Shown one piece after another: positions 32,949 through 40,567 of a stretch of DNA of 64,000 bases; position 1 is the stretch's first letter, and each line of letters begins with the position of its first letter. The stretch is taken from NCBI GenBank assembly GCA_039030075.1, contig JBCCEW010000003.1, positions 62,001 to 126,000 of the forward strand. The letters are read 5' to 3'. The position numbers and the translations under genes were made by a program. Under the pieces are notes generated by a model. That model saw nothing but the letters and a program-made list of their open reading frames with translations, had not been told where the DNA came from and searched no databases. The stretch is from Myxococcota bacterium (GTDB lineage: Bacteria; Myxococcota_A; UBA9160; SMWR01).

Positions 32949-34148
32949 ATGCCCTCGGACTGTCGGCTTTCGGCCCTTGGCCTCGTGAACGCGCTCGGCG
33001 ACGACGCCGAGACCGTGTGGAAGCGCCTGCTCGAGGGGCAGGTCACCGACGCACTCACCCAACGCGACGATTTCGTCGTCGACCGCACGCTCTGGGTGGG
33101 CGCCGTGACGACGCCGCTGCCGAAGATTCCCGCGTCCCTCGCGGCCTACGACTGTCGCAACAACGCGATGGCGCTGGCGGCCCTGTCCCAGGTGGAAGAC
33201 GCGGTACGCGACGCGGTGCAGCAGTTCGGCGCGGAGCGCGTCGGCGTCGTCATGGGCACGAGTACTTCCGGCGTCTCCGATGCCGAGATCGCGATCCGCC
33301 GGCAGCTCGCCGGCGACGGCCTCGACCCGAGCTTCGACTATGCCCAGCTCGAGTTCGGCGGGCTCGCCAGCTTCGTCGCCGAGATACTGGGGACGCGCGG
33401 CCCGGCCTACGCGATGTCGACCGCCTGCTCGTCGGGCGCGCGCGCCCTTGCCTCGGCGCGGTCGCTGCTTCGACTGGGCGTGTGCGACGCGGTGGTCGCC
33501 GGCGCCGCAGACACGCTCTGCGGCCTCACCACCAACGGTTTCTCGGCGCTCCAGGCGCTGTCGCCCGAGCCGACGAACCCCTGCAGCGTAAACCGACGGG
33601 GCATCACCCTGGGCGAGGGTGCGGCCGTCTTCCTGGTGACGCGCGATGGCCCGGGCCCGGCGCTGCTCGGCGTGGGCGAGTCGAGCGAGGCGCACCACAT
33701 GTCGGCGCCGGAGCCGACGGGCGCCGGCGCGGAAGCGTCGATGCGCGGGGCGTTGGCCGATGCCGGCCTGCCCTCCGAAGCAATCGGCTACCTCAACCTC
33801 CACGGCACCGGCACGCCCCTGAACGACCGCATGGAGTGCCTGGCCGTCGACCGCGTGTTCGGCGGAGCGCTCCCGGTGAGCTCGACGAAGCCCCTGGTCG
33901 GACACACCCTGGGTGCCGCGGGCGCGATGGAAGCCGCCTTCTGTTGGTTGGCCGTCCACCAGAGCCGCGACGCGGCGGCCGCGCTGCCGCCGCACCTGTG
34001 GGACGGTGCCGCCGACCCGGAGCTCCCGACGCTGCACTTCGTCGCGCCCGGAGAGAGCCGCGACGGCGCGTCGCCGCTGGTCGCGATGACGAACTCCTTC
34101 GGCTTCGGCGGCAACAACTGTTCGCTCGTGCTGGGAACCGCCGAATGA
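32949..34148 (+). CDS. Beta-ketoacyl-ACP synthase of aryl-polyene type (ApeR-like)
   Basis: 399 residues, thiolase fold. Catalytic triad: C160 (STACSSGA), H285 (NLHGTGTPLND) and H319 (KPLVGHTLGAAG). The N-terminal part 'LSALGLVNALGDDAETVWKRLLEG' and 'DCRNNAMALAAL' resemble the ketosynthases of aryl-polyene clusters more than housekeeping FabB/FabF. It condenses malonyl-ACP with the growing polyene chain in the cytoplasm. It overlaps the next gene, a chain-length-factor-like protein, by ATGA, so the two probably form a complex. It is the only complete ketosynthase in the window; described APE loci usually have two. Confidence 0.85.
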   Translation: MPSDCRLSALGLVNALGDDAETVWKRLLEGQVTDALTQRDDFVVDRTLWVGAVTTPLPKIPASLAAYDCRNNAMALAALSQVEDAVRDAVQQFGAERVGVVMGTSTSGVSDAEIAIRRQLAGDGLDPSFDYAQLEFGGLASFVAEILGTRGPAYAMSTACSSGARALASARSLLRLGVCDAVVAGAADTLCGLTTNGFSALQALSPEPTNPCSVNRRGITLGEGAAVFLVTRDGPGPALLGVGESSEAHHMSAPEPTGAGAEASMRGALADAGLPSEAIGYLNLHGTGTPLNDRMECLAVDRVFGGALPVSSTKPLVGHTLGAAGAMEAAFCWLAVHQSRDAAAALPPHLWDGAADPELPTLHFVAPGESRDGASPLVAMTNSFGFGGNNCSLVLGTAE

Positions 34149-34876
34149 GTGCCGAAGCCCTGCGACGCGCGTCGGTCCGGGCGTGGGCGGCCTGGGCGCC
34201 GGGCCTGGAAGAGCGCGGCGCCTGGGAGGCCTGGTGCGAGAAGCCCGAGCCGCTCGCCGCCGAAGGCCATCCGAAGGCCGCCTTCCTGCCGGCCATGCTG
34301 CGCCGTCGCTGCTCCCCGCTCACGCGGATCATCCTCACCGCCGCCTTCGAGTGCGTCGGCGAGGAAGCGCTTCCGAACGTTCGGACCGTGTTCGCTTCGC
34401 GGCACGGCAGTGTCAACGAATCGATCGACATGCTCGGACAGATCGCCCAGGGCTCGCGCTTGTCGCCCATGCGCTTCAGTCACACGGTCCACAACGCCCA
34501 GGCCGGCCTCTTCTGCATCGCCGCCCAGAACCGTGAGGCGTCGAGCTCACTGGCAGGACGCGAGGACACCTTCGGCTGCGGCTACCTCGAAGCCCTCGGA
34601 CACCTGGAGCGCGAACCCGAGCGACCGGTGCTGCTGGTGATGGGCGACGTTCAGCTCGCGCCCGACTTCGCCACCCTCGTCGACGAGCCGCCGCGGTCCT
34701 ACGCCGTGGCCTTCCTGCTGGCCCGCAGCGCCGACGGCACCGAGCTGCAGTTCGACGTCGCCGGCGGAGACCCCGCGCCCGAGTTCGGCTGGCCCCACGC
34801 AGCCGAGTTCCTGCGCTTCCTGCGCTCCACCGACGACGCGTTGTCCGTCGGACGCTTCCACTGGCGGCGGATCTAG
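34145..34876 (+). CDS. Beta-ketoacyl synthase chain-length factor (ApeC-like)
   Basis: 243 residues, the length of the truncated ketosynthase-like subunits (Ketoacyl-synt_2 family) found in aryl-polyene loci. 'FASRHGSVNESIDMLGQIAQGSRLSPMRFSHTVHNAQAGLFCIAAQNREASSSLAG' is the family core; the ketosynthase active-site Cys is absent (A-G-L-F in that region). In APE systems such a subunit pairs with a ketosynthase and sets chain length. It starts in the ATGA overlap with the ketosynthase stop, supporting a heterodimer. Confidence 0.8.
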   Translation: MSAEALRRASVRAWAAWAPGLEERGAWEAWCEKPEPLAAEGHPKAAFLPAMLRRRCSPLTRIILTAAFECVGEEALPNVRTVFASRHGSVNESIDMLGQIAQGSRLSPMRFSHTVHNAQAGLFCIAAQNREASSSLAGREDTFGCGYLEALGHLEREPERPVLLVMGDVQLAPDFATLVDEPPRSYAVAFLLARSADGTELQFDVAGGDPAPEFGWPHAAEFLRFLRSTDDALSVGRFHWRRI

Positions 34877-34965
34877 CCCGGCGCGTTTCCGCCGCAGCGT
34901 CCGGTTTCCGCCAGCTGCGCGCGCCGCAACCGCCACCCTCCTCGCGAACCCACGAGGAGCCACCG

Positions 34966-35424
34966 ATGCGGATTCATGGAATCGACAGCGACCAGGTCCA
35001 GGCCTGGCAAGCCGGTGCCCTCGACGCGCACCAGCAGGTGCCGGTGCGACGTCGCGCCGACCAGGCGGGGCTGCCCTGTCGCCACTGCCTGGGTCCGATC
35101 GAAGCCGGCGCCGACTTCCTGGTGCTCTCGCACCGTCCCTTTGACACCTGTCAGCCCTATGCCGAACAGGGACCGATCCTGCTGCACGCCGACGCCTGCC
35201 CGGCCTACACGTCGGACGCATTGCCGCCCCTGTTCGCGCGCTGGAACCCGCTCTTCCTCCGCGCCTACGGTGCCGACGACTGGATCCGCTACGGCGACGT
35301 GCGCATGTGCGAGGGAGGCCAGCTCCTGGCGAGCGCCGCACCGCTGCTCGCGGACCCCGAGGTCGGCCGGCTCCAGGTGCGATCGATCTGGGGCTGCTTC
35401 CTGTTCGAGATCGCGCGGAGCTAG
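34966..35424 (+). CDS. DUF1203 family protein
   Basis: 152 residues with a GAGGAG Shine-Dalgarno. The family pattern is visible: 'LPCRHCLGPIEAGADFLVLSHRPF' (two cysteines), 'PYAEQGPILLHADACPAY', and a C-terminal 'VRSIWGCFLFEIARS'. Function of the family is unknown. It is 89 bases after the chain-length-factor gene on the same strand and converges with the COG4648-like gene after four bases. Nothing ties it biochemically to polyene synthesis; it may simply be a passenger. The cysteines could bind a metal, but spacing does not prove this. Confidence 0.75.
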   Translation: MRIHGIDSDQVQAWQAGALDAHQQVPVRRRADQAGLPCRHCLGPIEAGADFLVLSHRPFDTCQPYAEQGPILLHADACPAYTSDALPPLFARWNPLFLRAYGADDWIRYGDVRMCEGGQLLASAAPLLADPEVGRLQVRSIWGCFLFEIARS

Positions 35425-35428
35425 CCGT

Positions 35429-36139
35429 TCACGGCGGCGGCATCCCGAGCTCGGCGCGCATGCGCCGCACGTAGTCGAGCGAGCGGCGCCCGACTTCGGT
35501 GGCTTCGGACGGCAGCCACTTCGACAACACGCGATCGATCGGCCCCGTGCCGTAGTAGCGGAAGTGGGACTTGCGGACGCCCCATTCCACCACGGTCGCC
35601 GCCATCACCGGCGCCCAGGCGAGAATGCCGCTCGCGAAGCCCCAGCCCTCGGTCGGCGGATCGAAGGCGATCCACGCGACGGCCAGGCCCTGCAAGGCAA
35701 AGAACGCCGCGAACACCACGGTGACCTTGCGGCAGTAGGGCCCGATGAAGTCGGGGGCGTAGGGGTGGATGCGTTTCGCCGTCTCTTGCAGGATCGAGCT
35801 GCCCCCGCGCAGGGAAAGCAGGAAATAGGCTCCGATCAGAAACTGGATCGCCACCGGGACGAGCCGCAGGTAGAGCGCGTCGTCGGTGAGCAGGGCGAGC
35901 GCCGGCAAGGACAGCAGCCCGAGCCGCAGCGCCCAGGGCGCCGGCGTCTCCTTGACAACGCCCCGCCACAGCAGGAGCGATGCGAGCCCGACCCCGAGCA
36001 GGACACCCGCGACCGGCCGCACTCCGGACGTCGCGAGCCAGCGCTCGGCAGCCATCGGGTACACCGTGGCCACCAGCAATCCCAATCCGGCCAGGCTCAC
36101 GAGCCCGGGAGGCGGTCGCAGCTTCGGCGGTTCAGGCAA
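35429..36139 (-). CDS. COG4648-like membrane protein of aryl-polyene loci
   Basis: 236 residues with about six hydrophobic segments (LVSLAGLGLLVATVYPMAA, AGVLLGVGLASLLLW, LRLGLLSLPALALLT, LRLVPVAIQFLIGAYFLLS, VVFAAFFALQGLAVAWIAF, ILAWAPVMAATVVEWGV). A conserved cytoplasmic stretch 'RIHPYAPDFIGPYCRKVTVV' and 'SHFRYYGTGPIDRVL' match what I recall of COG4648 proteins encoded in APE clusters. It is the last gene of the minus-strand operon, overlapping the flavoprotein gene by eight bases. Role unknown; possibly in lipid anchoring or transport of the pigment. Confidence 0.7.
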   Translation of the reverse strand: MPEPPKLRPPPGLVSLAGLGLLVATVYPMAAERWLATSGVRPVAGVLLGVGLASLLLWRGVVKETPAPWALRLGLLSLPALALLTDDALYLRLVPVAIQFLIGAYFLLSLRGGSSILQETAKRIHPYAPDFIGPYCRKVTVVFAAFFALQGLAVAWIAFDPPTEGWGFASGILAWAPVMAATVVEWGVRKSHFRYYGTGPIDRVLSKWLPSEATEVGRRSLDYVRRMRAELGMPPP

Positions 36140-37700
36140 GTGGACGCGTAGCGAACGACTGGAGCGACCAGGGCTCCTCGGCGGCCGGATCGTCGAGCAA
36201 CCGCAGGGCGTCGCGGCGCACGATGTTGAACGTCTCCTGCGCCTGCTTCAGCGTCGTGCGTTGGCTGCGCGGAGTTCCGATCTCGGGCAGGAACGGAATG
36301 TTCTCGAGCCCGTAGGAGAAGACCCCGCGGTTCTTCTGATAGTAGGCGTCGTCGTCGCGCAGCTTCTCTTCGACGCGACGGAAGAGCGCGGCGAAGTGGT
36401 CCATCGCCTGGAGCACGAAGCCCTCGAGCCGCAGCTGACGCTTCAGCCAGGCCGCGTCGAGGTGCAGTCCCTGCAAGTACGGCGACACCCAGAGGTTGTG
36501 GTAGGACGCGATGTCGAAGTCCCACTTCAGGCGCATCAGGTCGTAGGAGCCAAAGATCGGATACAGCCCGCGGTAGAGCCGCATGACCGCCTGGTGGCGG
36601 AACTCGAGGAAGCGATCGTAGAGCGCGAGCGACTCGGCCCAGCTGCTGGCCTCTTCGCCCCCGAGATCGCGCGCGACGAGATCGGTCAGGAAGTCGTTCT
36701 CGAGGGCGACGAAGTCGAGGCCGGGGCTGTAGAAGGGGTCGGTCGCCGTCGCGGCTTCGCCGATCATTCCCCAGCGCTGGGGCGACAGGAACTTCTCGGT
36801 GCCGTAGGCGATGCGCGCCATGCTGCCGTGATCGACCGCTTTCGCGTCGGCCAGCAGGGTGCGCAGGGCGGCGTGTTCGTCGAGGAACGCGCGGAAGCCG
36901 TCGGCGGTGCGGAGCTTCGCGTCGCGGGTGGGGGTGCCCACCACACCGATGCTGGTGAGCCCACCGCGCAGGCGGATCACCCAGACCCAGTAGCCCGGGT
37001 GGAGGAAGTGCACCGTCGAGAGACCGCGCGTGGTGTGGCGCACGCGCGCGCGGAAGGCCTCGTCGCCGAGCTGGTCGATGTCGGTGACGCCCTCGAAGCG
37101 CCCCCACACCGACCCGATCTGATGGTCGGGCTCGGGGCGGCGCAAACCCTCCTGGTGGGCCAGCAAACCGCGTCGCCCGGTCGCGTCGACGACCCAGCGC
37201 GCGTCGAAGACGGCGTCGGCTCCGGCCGCGGTCACGGTGACGCGGTGGGGCGCGTCCGTGTCGGAAAGCGCGACCCCTTTCACCGTGGCACCGAGCCGCA
37301 CGTCGATCCCCTCGGCGCGGCACATCTCGAGCAGGTCAGGCTCCATGCGCGCGCGGTCGAGCTGGAAGGCCTGGTGGAAGGGCAGGTTGATCGTGCCGAT
37401 CTCGCTCATCTCGGTGAGCGGGGTGTCGCGACCCGGGGTATCGAAGAAGAAGCGCAGGCCGTTCTTCGGGAGATGGTGTTCGTAGAGGTAGCCGGACAGC
37501 TGCTGGCGACTCAGCAGGTAGTGGCTGGCGATCTCGACGGTCGACTCGCCCACCTTCGGCTCGGGCTTCCCGCCGCGCCGCCCCGCGCCGTTCTCGAAGA
37601 GCACGATCCGCGCCTCGGGAATGCGTTTGCGCAGCTGGCGCGCCAGCAGGGTCGCGGCGATGCCGCCGCCCAGGATCGCGACGTCGTGGGGCGCGCTCAT
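36132..37700 (-). CDS. Flavin-dependent halogenase-like monooxygenase
   Basis: 522 residues. FAD-binding GGGIAATLLARQL at the N-terminus, 'KVGESTVEI' (49-57), and K79 in 'LPKNGLRFFF', in the position of the catalytic lysine of tryptophan-type halogenases. The halogenase tryptophan motif is present as W238-V-W240-V-I but is followed by Arg instead of Pro. 'IGEAATATDPFYSPGLDFVALEN' is the second flavin motif. Related FAD enzymes occur in xanthomonadin and flexirubin loci, where products can be halogenated. It may halogenate or hydroxylate the aryl head group; needs a flavin reductase not seen here. It overlaps the ketoreductase gene by four bases. Confidence 0.75.
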   Translation of the reverse strand: MSAPHDVAILGGGIAATLLARQLRKRIPEARIVLFENGAGRRGGKPEPKVGESTVEIASHYLLSRQQLSGYLYEHHLPKNGLRFFFDTPGRDTPLTEMSEIGTINLPFHQAFQLDRARMEPDLLEMCRAEGIDVRLGATVKGVALSDTDAPHRVTVTAAGADAVFDARWVVDATGRRGLLAHQEGLRRPEPDHQIGSVWGRFEGVTDIDQLGDEAFRARVRHTTRGLSTVHFLHPGYWVWVIRLRGGLTSIGVVGTPTRDAKLRTADGFRAFLDEHAALRTLLADAKAVDHGSMARIAYGTEKFLSPQRWGMIGEAATATDPFYSPGLDFVALENDFLTDLVARDLGGEEASSWAESLALYDRFLEFRHQAVMRLYRGLYPIFGSYDLMRLKWDFDIASYHNLWVSPYLQGLHLDAAWLKRQLRLEGFVLQAMDHFAALFRRVEEKLRDDDAYYQKNRGVFSYGLENIPFLPEIGTPRSQRTTLKQAQETFNIVRRDALRLLDDPAAEEPWSLQSFATRPLA

Positions 37701-38428
37701 CGCAGCCCTCCGTTCACTGAGATGACCTCACCCGTAATGTACGCCGCCCCTTCCGAGAAGAGGAAGGCGACGGTGGCGGCCACCTCCTCGGGCTGGCCGA
37801 GGCGTCGCAGGGGGATCAGGCCCGCGTGGGACTTCGCGAGCTCCACGTCGATCATGTCGGTCTCGATCAGGCCGGGCGCCACACAGTTCACGGTGATCTT
37901 GCGCTTCGCCAGCTCTAGAGCGAGCGACTTCACCGCGCCGATCAGGCCCGCCTTCGAGGCTGCGTAGTTCGTCTGGCCCCGGTTGCCCGCCTGCCCCGAC
38001 ACCGAGGACAGTGCGACGATGCGGCCGCCCTGACGTAACCGCACCATCGGCATCACCAGCGGCTGGAAGGTGTTGTAGAAGCCGTCGAGGTTCGTGCGCA
38101 GCACGCGGTCCCAGTCTTCCCCCTTCATCGCGGGGAAGGCGGCATCGGCGGTGACACCCGCGTTGTGCACGGCGCCCCAGTAGGGACCGTGGGCCTGGAG
38201 GTCGGCTTCGATCGCCGCGCGCGTGGCGTCGCGGTCGGAGACGTCGCAGCACAGGAGCGTCGCGCGCACGCCCTTCCCCTCGACCTCTTTCGCCACCGCT
38301 TCGGCGGCTTCCCGCTGGCTGCGGTAGTGGAGGGCGAGATCGAAGCCCTGGTCGGCCAGGGCCACGGCGATCGCGCGACCGATCCCCCGGCTCGCACCGG
38401 TCACCAACACACGGCGCCCGTCGCTCAT
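37697..38428 (-). CDS. 3-oxoacyl-ACP reductase (FabG/ApeQ-like ketoreductase)
   Basis: 243 residues. NADPH motif TGASRGIG, 'VHNAGVTADAAFPAM', catalytic Ser in 'ALSSVSGQAGN', YAASK, and 'YITGEVISVNGG'. This is the FabG fold; in aryl-polyene loci such an enzyme reduces each beta-keto group before dehydration. It overlaps the dehydratase gene upstream and the flavoprotein gene downstream by four bases each, firmly placing it in the minus-strand operon. Confidence 0.9.
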   Translation of the reverse strand: MSDGRRVLVTGASRGIGRAIAVALADQGFDLALHYRSQREAAEAVAKEVEGKGVRATLLCCDVSDRDATRAAIEADLQAHGPYWGAVHNAGVTADAAFPAMKGEDWDRVLRTNLDGFYNTFQPLVMPMVRLRQGGRIVALSSVSGQAGNRGQTNYAASKAGLIGAVKSLALELAKRKITVNCVAPGLIETDMIDVELAKSHAGLIPLRRLGQPEEVAATVAFLFSEGAAYITGEVISVNGGLR

Positions 38429-38877
38429 GCGGAGGCTCCGAGCAAGCGCGGGTCGTCACTCAACAGGACGTTGAGCTGTCCTTCGGCGAGGATGCGATCC
38501 CCGTCGTAGACGGCACAGTCGAAGCGGTGGGTCCGCTGGCGGCCTGCGGTGTGTCGGGCCGAGACCTCGAACGAGGCGTCGGGTGCAAAGTGGTCGCAGT
38601 GAAACTGCAGGCGCCGCGAGCCGAGGAACAGACAGGCGCGCAGCGGCGACCCTTCCTCGCGCAGGCGCAGGCTGCCATCGGCCGCCGCGCACTGGGCCAT
38701 CCACTCGAGGGCGACCCAGCTCGGGATGCGACCCTCAGCCCCGCGGAAGAGGGCTGCGTCGGCCGGCGCCACCGCGCAGCGCGTCTGTTCGGCGTCGTGG
38801 GAGACGACCCGAGACAAGAGGCGCATCGGCCCCTGCTGGGGCAGGAGCGCGGACATGGGCGGAAAATCGGCCGTCAT
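38425..38877 (-). CDS. ApeP-like 3-hydroxyacyl-ACP dehydratase subunit (hotdog)
   Basis: 150 residues from the ATG at 38877. Hotdog fold: 'LLPQQGPMRLLSRVVSHD' at the N-terminus is characteristic, and 'IPSWVALEWMAQCAAA' carries the Glu (E58) that corresponds to the FabZ catalytic Glu, whereas the FabZ catalytic His motif H-F-P is missing ('ALFRGAEGRIPSW'). The His-bearing hotdog is found instead at the C-terminus of the ligase fusion at 40564. The two may form a composite dehydratase, as reported for the ApeI/ApeP pair. It overlaps neighbours on both sides by four bases. Confidence 0.8.
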   Translation of the reverse strand: MTADFPPMSALLPQQGPMRLLSRVVSHDAEQTRCAVAPADAALFRGAEGRIPSWVALEWMAQCAAADGSLRLREEGSPLRACLFLGSRRLQFHCDHFAPDASFEVSARHTAGRQRTHRFDCAVYDGDRILAEGQLNVLLSDDPRLLGASA

Positions 38878-39827
38878 GCGGCGTCGGGTTTCTCCGGCGG
38901 GTCGAAGAAGTTGAACCACTGGAAGGGATAGCGGAGGCAGATCGCTTCCAGGGTTCGAACGTAGAGGCGCGCCAGCTCTTCGGCACCCTTTTCCCGCTCC
39001 CGGCGGGGCAGCTTCCGGCCCGGTCCCAGCGGCGTCACGCTGGCGTAGTAGCGGCCGTTGCCGACGCGGACGCAGGTCGAGACGAAGGCCGGGCAGCCGA
39101 GCAGGCAGGCCAACTGGAACGGAGAGCTGGGGACGGGCATCGGCCGGCCCAGGAAGTCGGCCCAGAAGACCGGCTCGCGGGAGCCTGCCGGGACCCGGTC
39201 GGCCAGGATCCCGACCAGTTCGCCGCGGTCGAGGCAGGCCTTGATCTCGAAGGCGGTGCGCATCGAGGTGGGATCCAACGACACCACCCGCAAGCGACTG
39301 TCGGGATCGACCTCCTCGAAGAACCGATTCAGCCGCTCGGTGTGGGCCGTGTACATGACGATGTTGAGCACGAGGCCGTACTCGCGGGCCAGGCTGCGCG
39401 CCATGTCGAAGCTGCCGAGGTGGGCGCCGAGCAGGATCCCGCCGCGTCCCTCTCGCTTGAGCTCGAACAGGTGCTCCGATCCGGCATGGTCGACGCGAAA
39501 CTGATCGAAGCCGCCTCCCCAGAGGACCAGTCGGTCGAAGACCTGGGACGCGAACTCGTGGTAGTGACGGAAGGGCGTCGCGATCGTCGGCGGCCGAACG
39601 AGGCGCTCCCGTCCTTCGGGACGCGACCACACGAAACGCAGGTAGCGCAGCGAAGCTCCGTTCCAGGCGCGTTCGCGCACGTAGAAATACGCCACGATCG
39701 GGAACAACAGGAGCTGACAGAAGCGGCGTCCGAAGACCCGGTAGATCCAGGCCAACAGCCGGATCGCCCCCATCGAACCGGATTCGGCCAGCTGGGACCA
39801 ATCGCGGTTCCTGGGGCGGTCGCTCAT
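38874..39827 (-). CDS. LpxL/HtrB-type lipid acyltransferase
   Basis: 317 residues. One N-terminal membrane span (FGRRFCQLLLFPIVAYFYV) and the acyltransferase motif H-x4-D in 'LGAHLGSFDMA', followed by 'GILADRVPAGSREPVFWADFLGRPMPVPSSPFQLA', as in lauroyl acyltransferases of lipid A. In aryl-polyene clusters an LpxL-like enzyme attaches the polyene, or a fatty acid, to a membrane lipid. Overlaps by four bases with the glycosyltransferase gene upstream and the dehydratase gene downstream. Confidence 0.85.
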   Translation of the reverse strand: MSDRPRNRDWSQLAESGSMGAIRLLAWIYRVFGRRFCQLLLFPIVAYFYVRERAWNGASLRYLRFVWSRPEGRERLVRPPTIATPFRHYHEFASQVFDRLVLWGGGFDQFRVDHAGSEHLFELKREGRGGILLGAHLGSFDMARSLAREYGLVLNIVMYTAHTERLNRFFEEVDPDSRLRVVSLDPTSMRTAFEIKACLDRGELVGILADRVPAGSREPVFWADFLGRPMPVPSSPFQLACLLGCPAFVSTCVRVGNGRYYASVTPLGPGRKLPRREREKGAEELARLYVRTLEAICLRYPFQWFNFFDPPEKPDAA

Positions 39828-40567
39828 GCCCCCTGGATAGCGGTGCGCGCCCTCCAGCGCTCGGGCAGGCGCGCCAGCATGCCTCCGACGAGGCGGAGGT
39901 AGACCCGCGCCAGCAGCGGGTAGTCGCGGCGCAGACTGAAATGGGAACGCCCGCCGCGGGGATACACGACCCGGGTCGCCAAGCTCACGACGGGTGTCCC
40001 CTCCCAGACCAACCGCACCGCGATCTCGGGTTCGAACTCCATACGATCGCCGGTCGGGGTCGCCTCGATCAGAGGCACCACCGCGTCGAGCGGCATCCCC
40101 CGGAAACCACAGAGCGGATCGGGCACCACCCGCGAGAGACACGCGAGCCACACCAGACCGCGTGAGAGCTGTCGCGCCGCCAGGCGCACGAAGGGGACGC
40201 TCTCGTCGAAGACCGGCACGCCGAGCACCAGCGCCTCGGGCGACTCTTCGATCGCCGCGACGAAGCGAGCGACATCGGCCGGATCGTGCTGCCCGTCGGC
40301 GTCGAGCTGGATCGCGTGGCTGAAGCCGAGCTCGCGCGCGTGTCGGTAGCCCGCCTTCAGCGCGGCACCCTTCCCTCCGTTCTGCGGAAGCCGCAAGACT
40401 GACACGAACGCGTGTCGTTTTTCGAGTCCCGCGAGCGTCTCTCGGGTCGCCGCAGCGCTGCCATCGTCGACGATCCAACAGGGGAGCCCGGTGGCCGCGA
40501 GCCCTTCGACCACCGCACCCACGGCTTCGCCGTGGTCGAAGATCGGTACCAGGGTGCAGATCTTCAC
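39824..40567 (-). CDS. Family 2 glycosyltransferase
   Basis: 247 residues, GT-A fold: 'CTLVPIFDHGEAVGAVVEGL' at the start, 'CWIVDDGSAAATRETL', 'NGGKGAALKAGYRHA' and the metal-binding DxD in 'IQLDADGQHDPAD'. The C-terminal half (PDPLCGFRGMPLDAV, GDRMEFEPEIAVRL) resembles dolichol-phosphate-mannose-synthase-like enzymes of aryl-polyene loci. It probably transfers a sugar to a lipid carrier or to the pigment head group. There are no transmembrane segments. Four-base overlaps on both sides. Confidence 0.85.
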   Translation of the reverse strand: MKICTLVPIFDHGEAVGAVVEGLAATGLPCWIVDDGSAAATRETLAGLEKRHAFVSVLRLPQNGGKGAALKAGYRHARELGFSHAIQLDADGQHDPADVARFVAAIEESPEALVLGVPVFDESVPFVRLAARQLSRGLVWLACLSRVVPDPLCGFRGMPLDAVVPLIEATPTGDRMEFEPEIAVRLVWEGTPVVSLATRVVYPRGGRSHFSLRRDYPLLARVYLRLVGGMLARLPERWRARTAIQGA

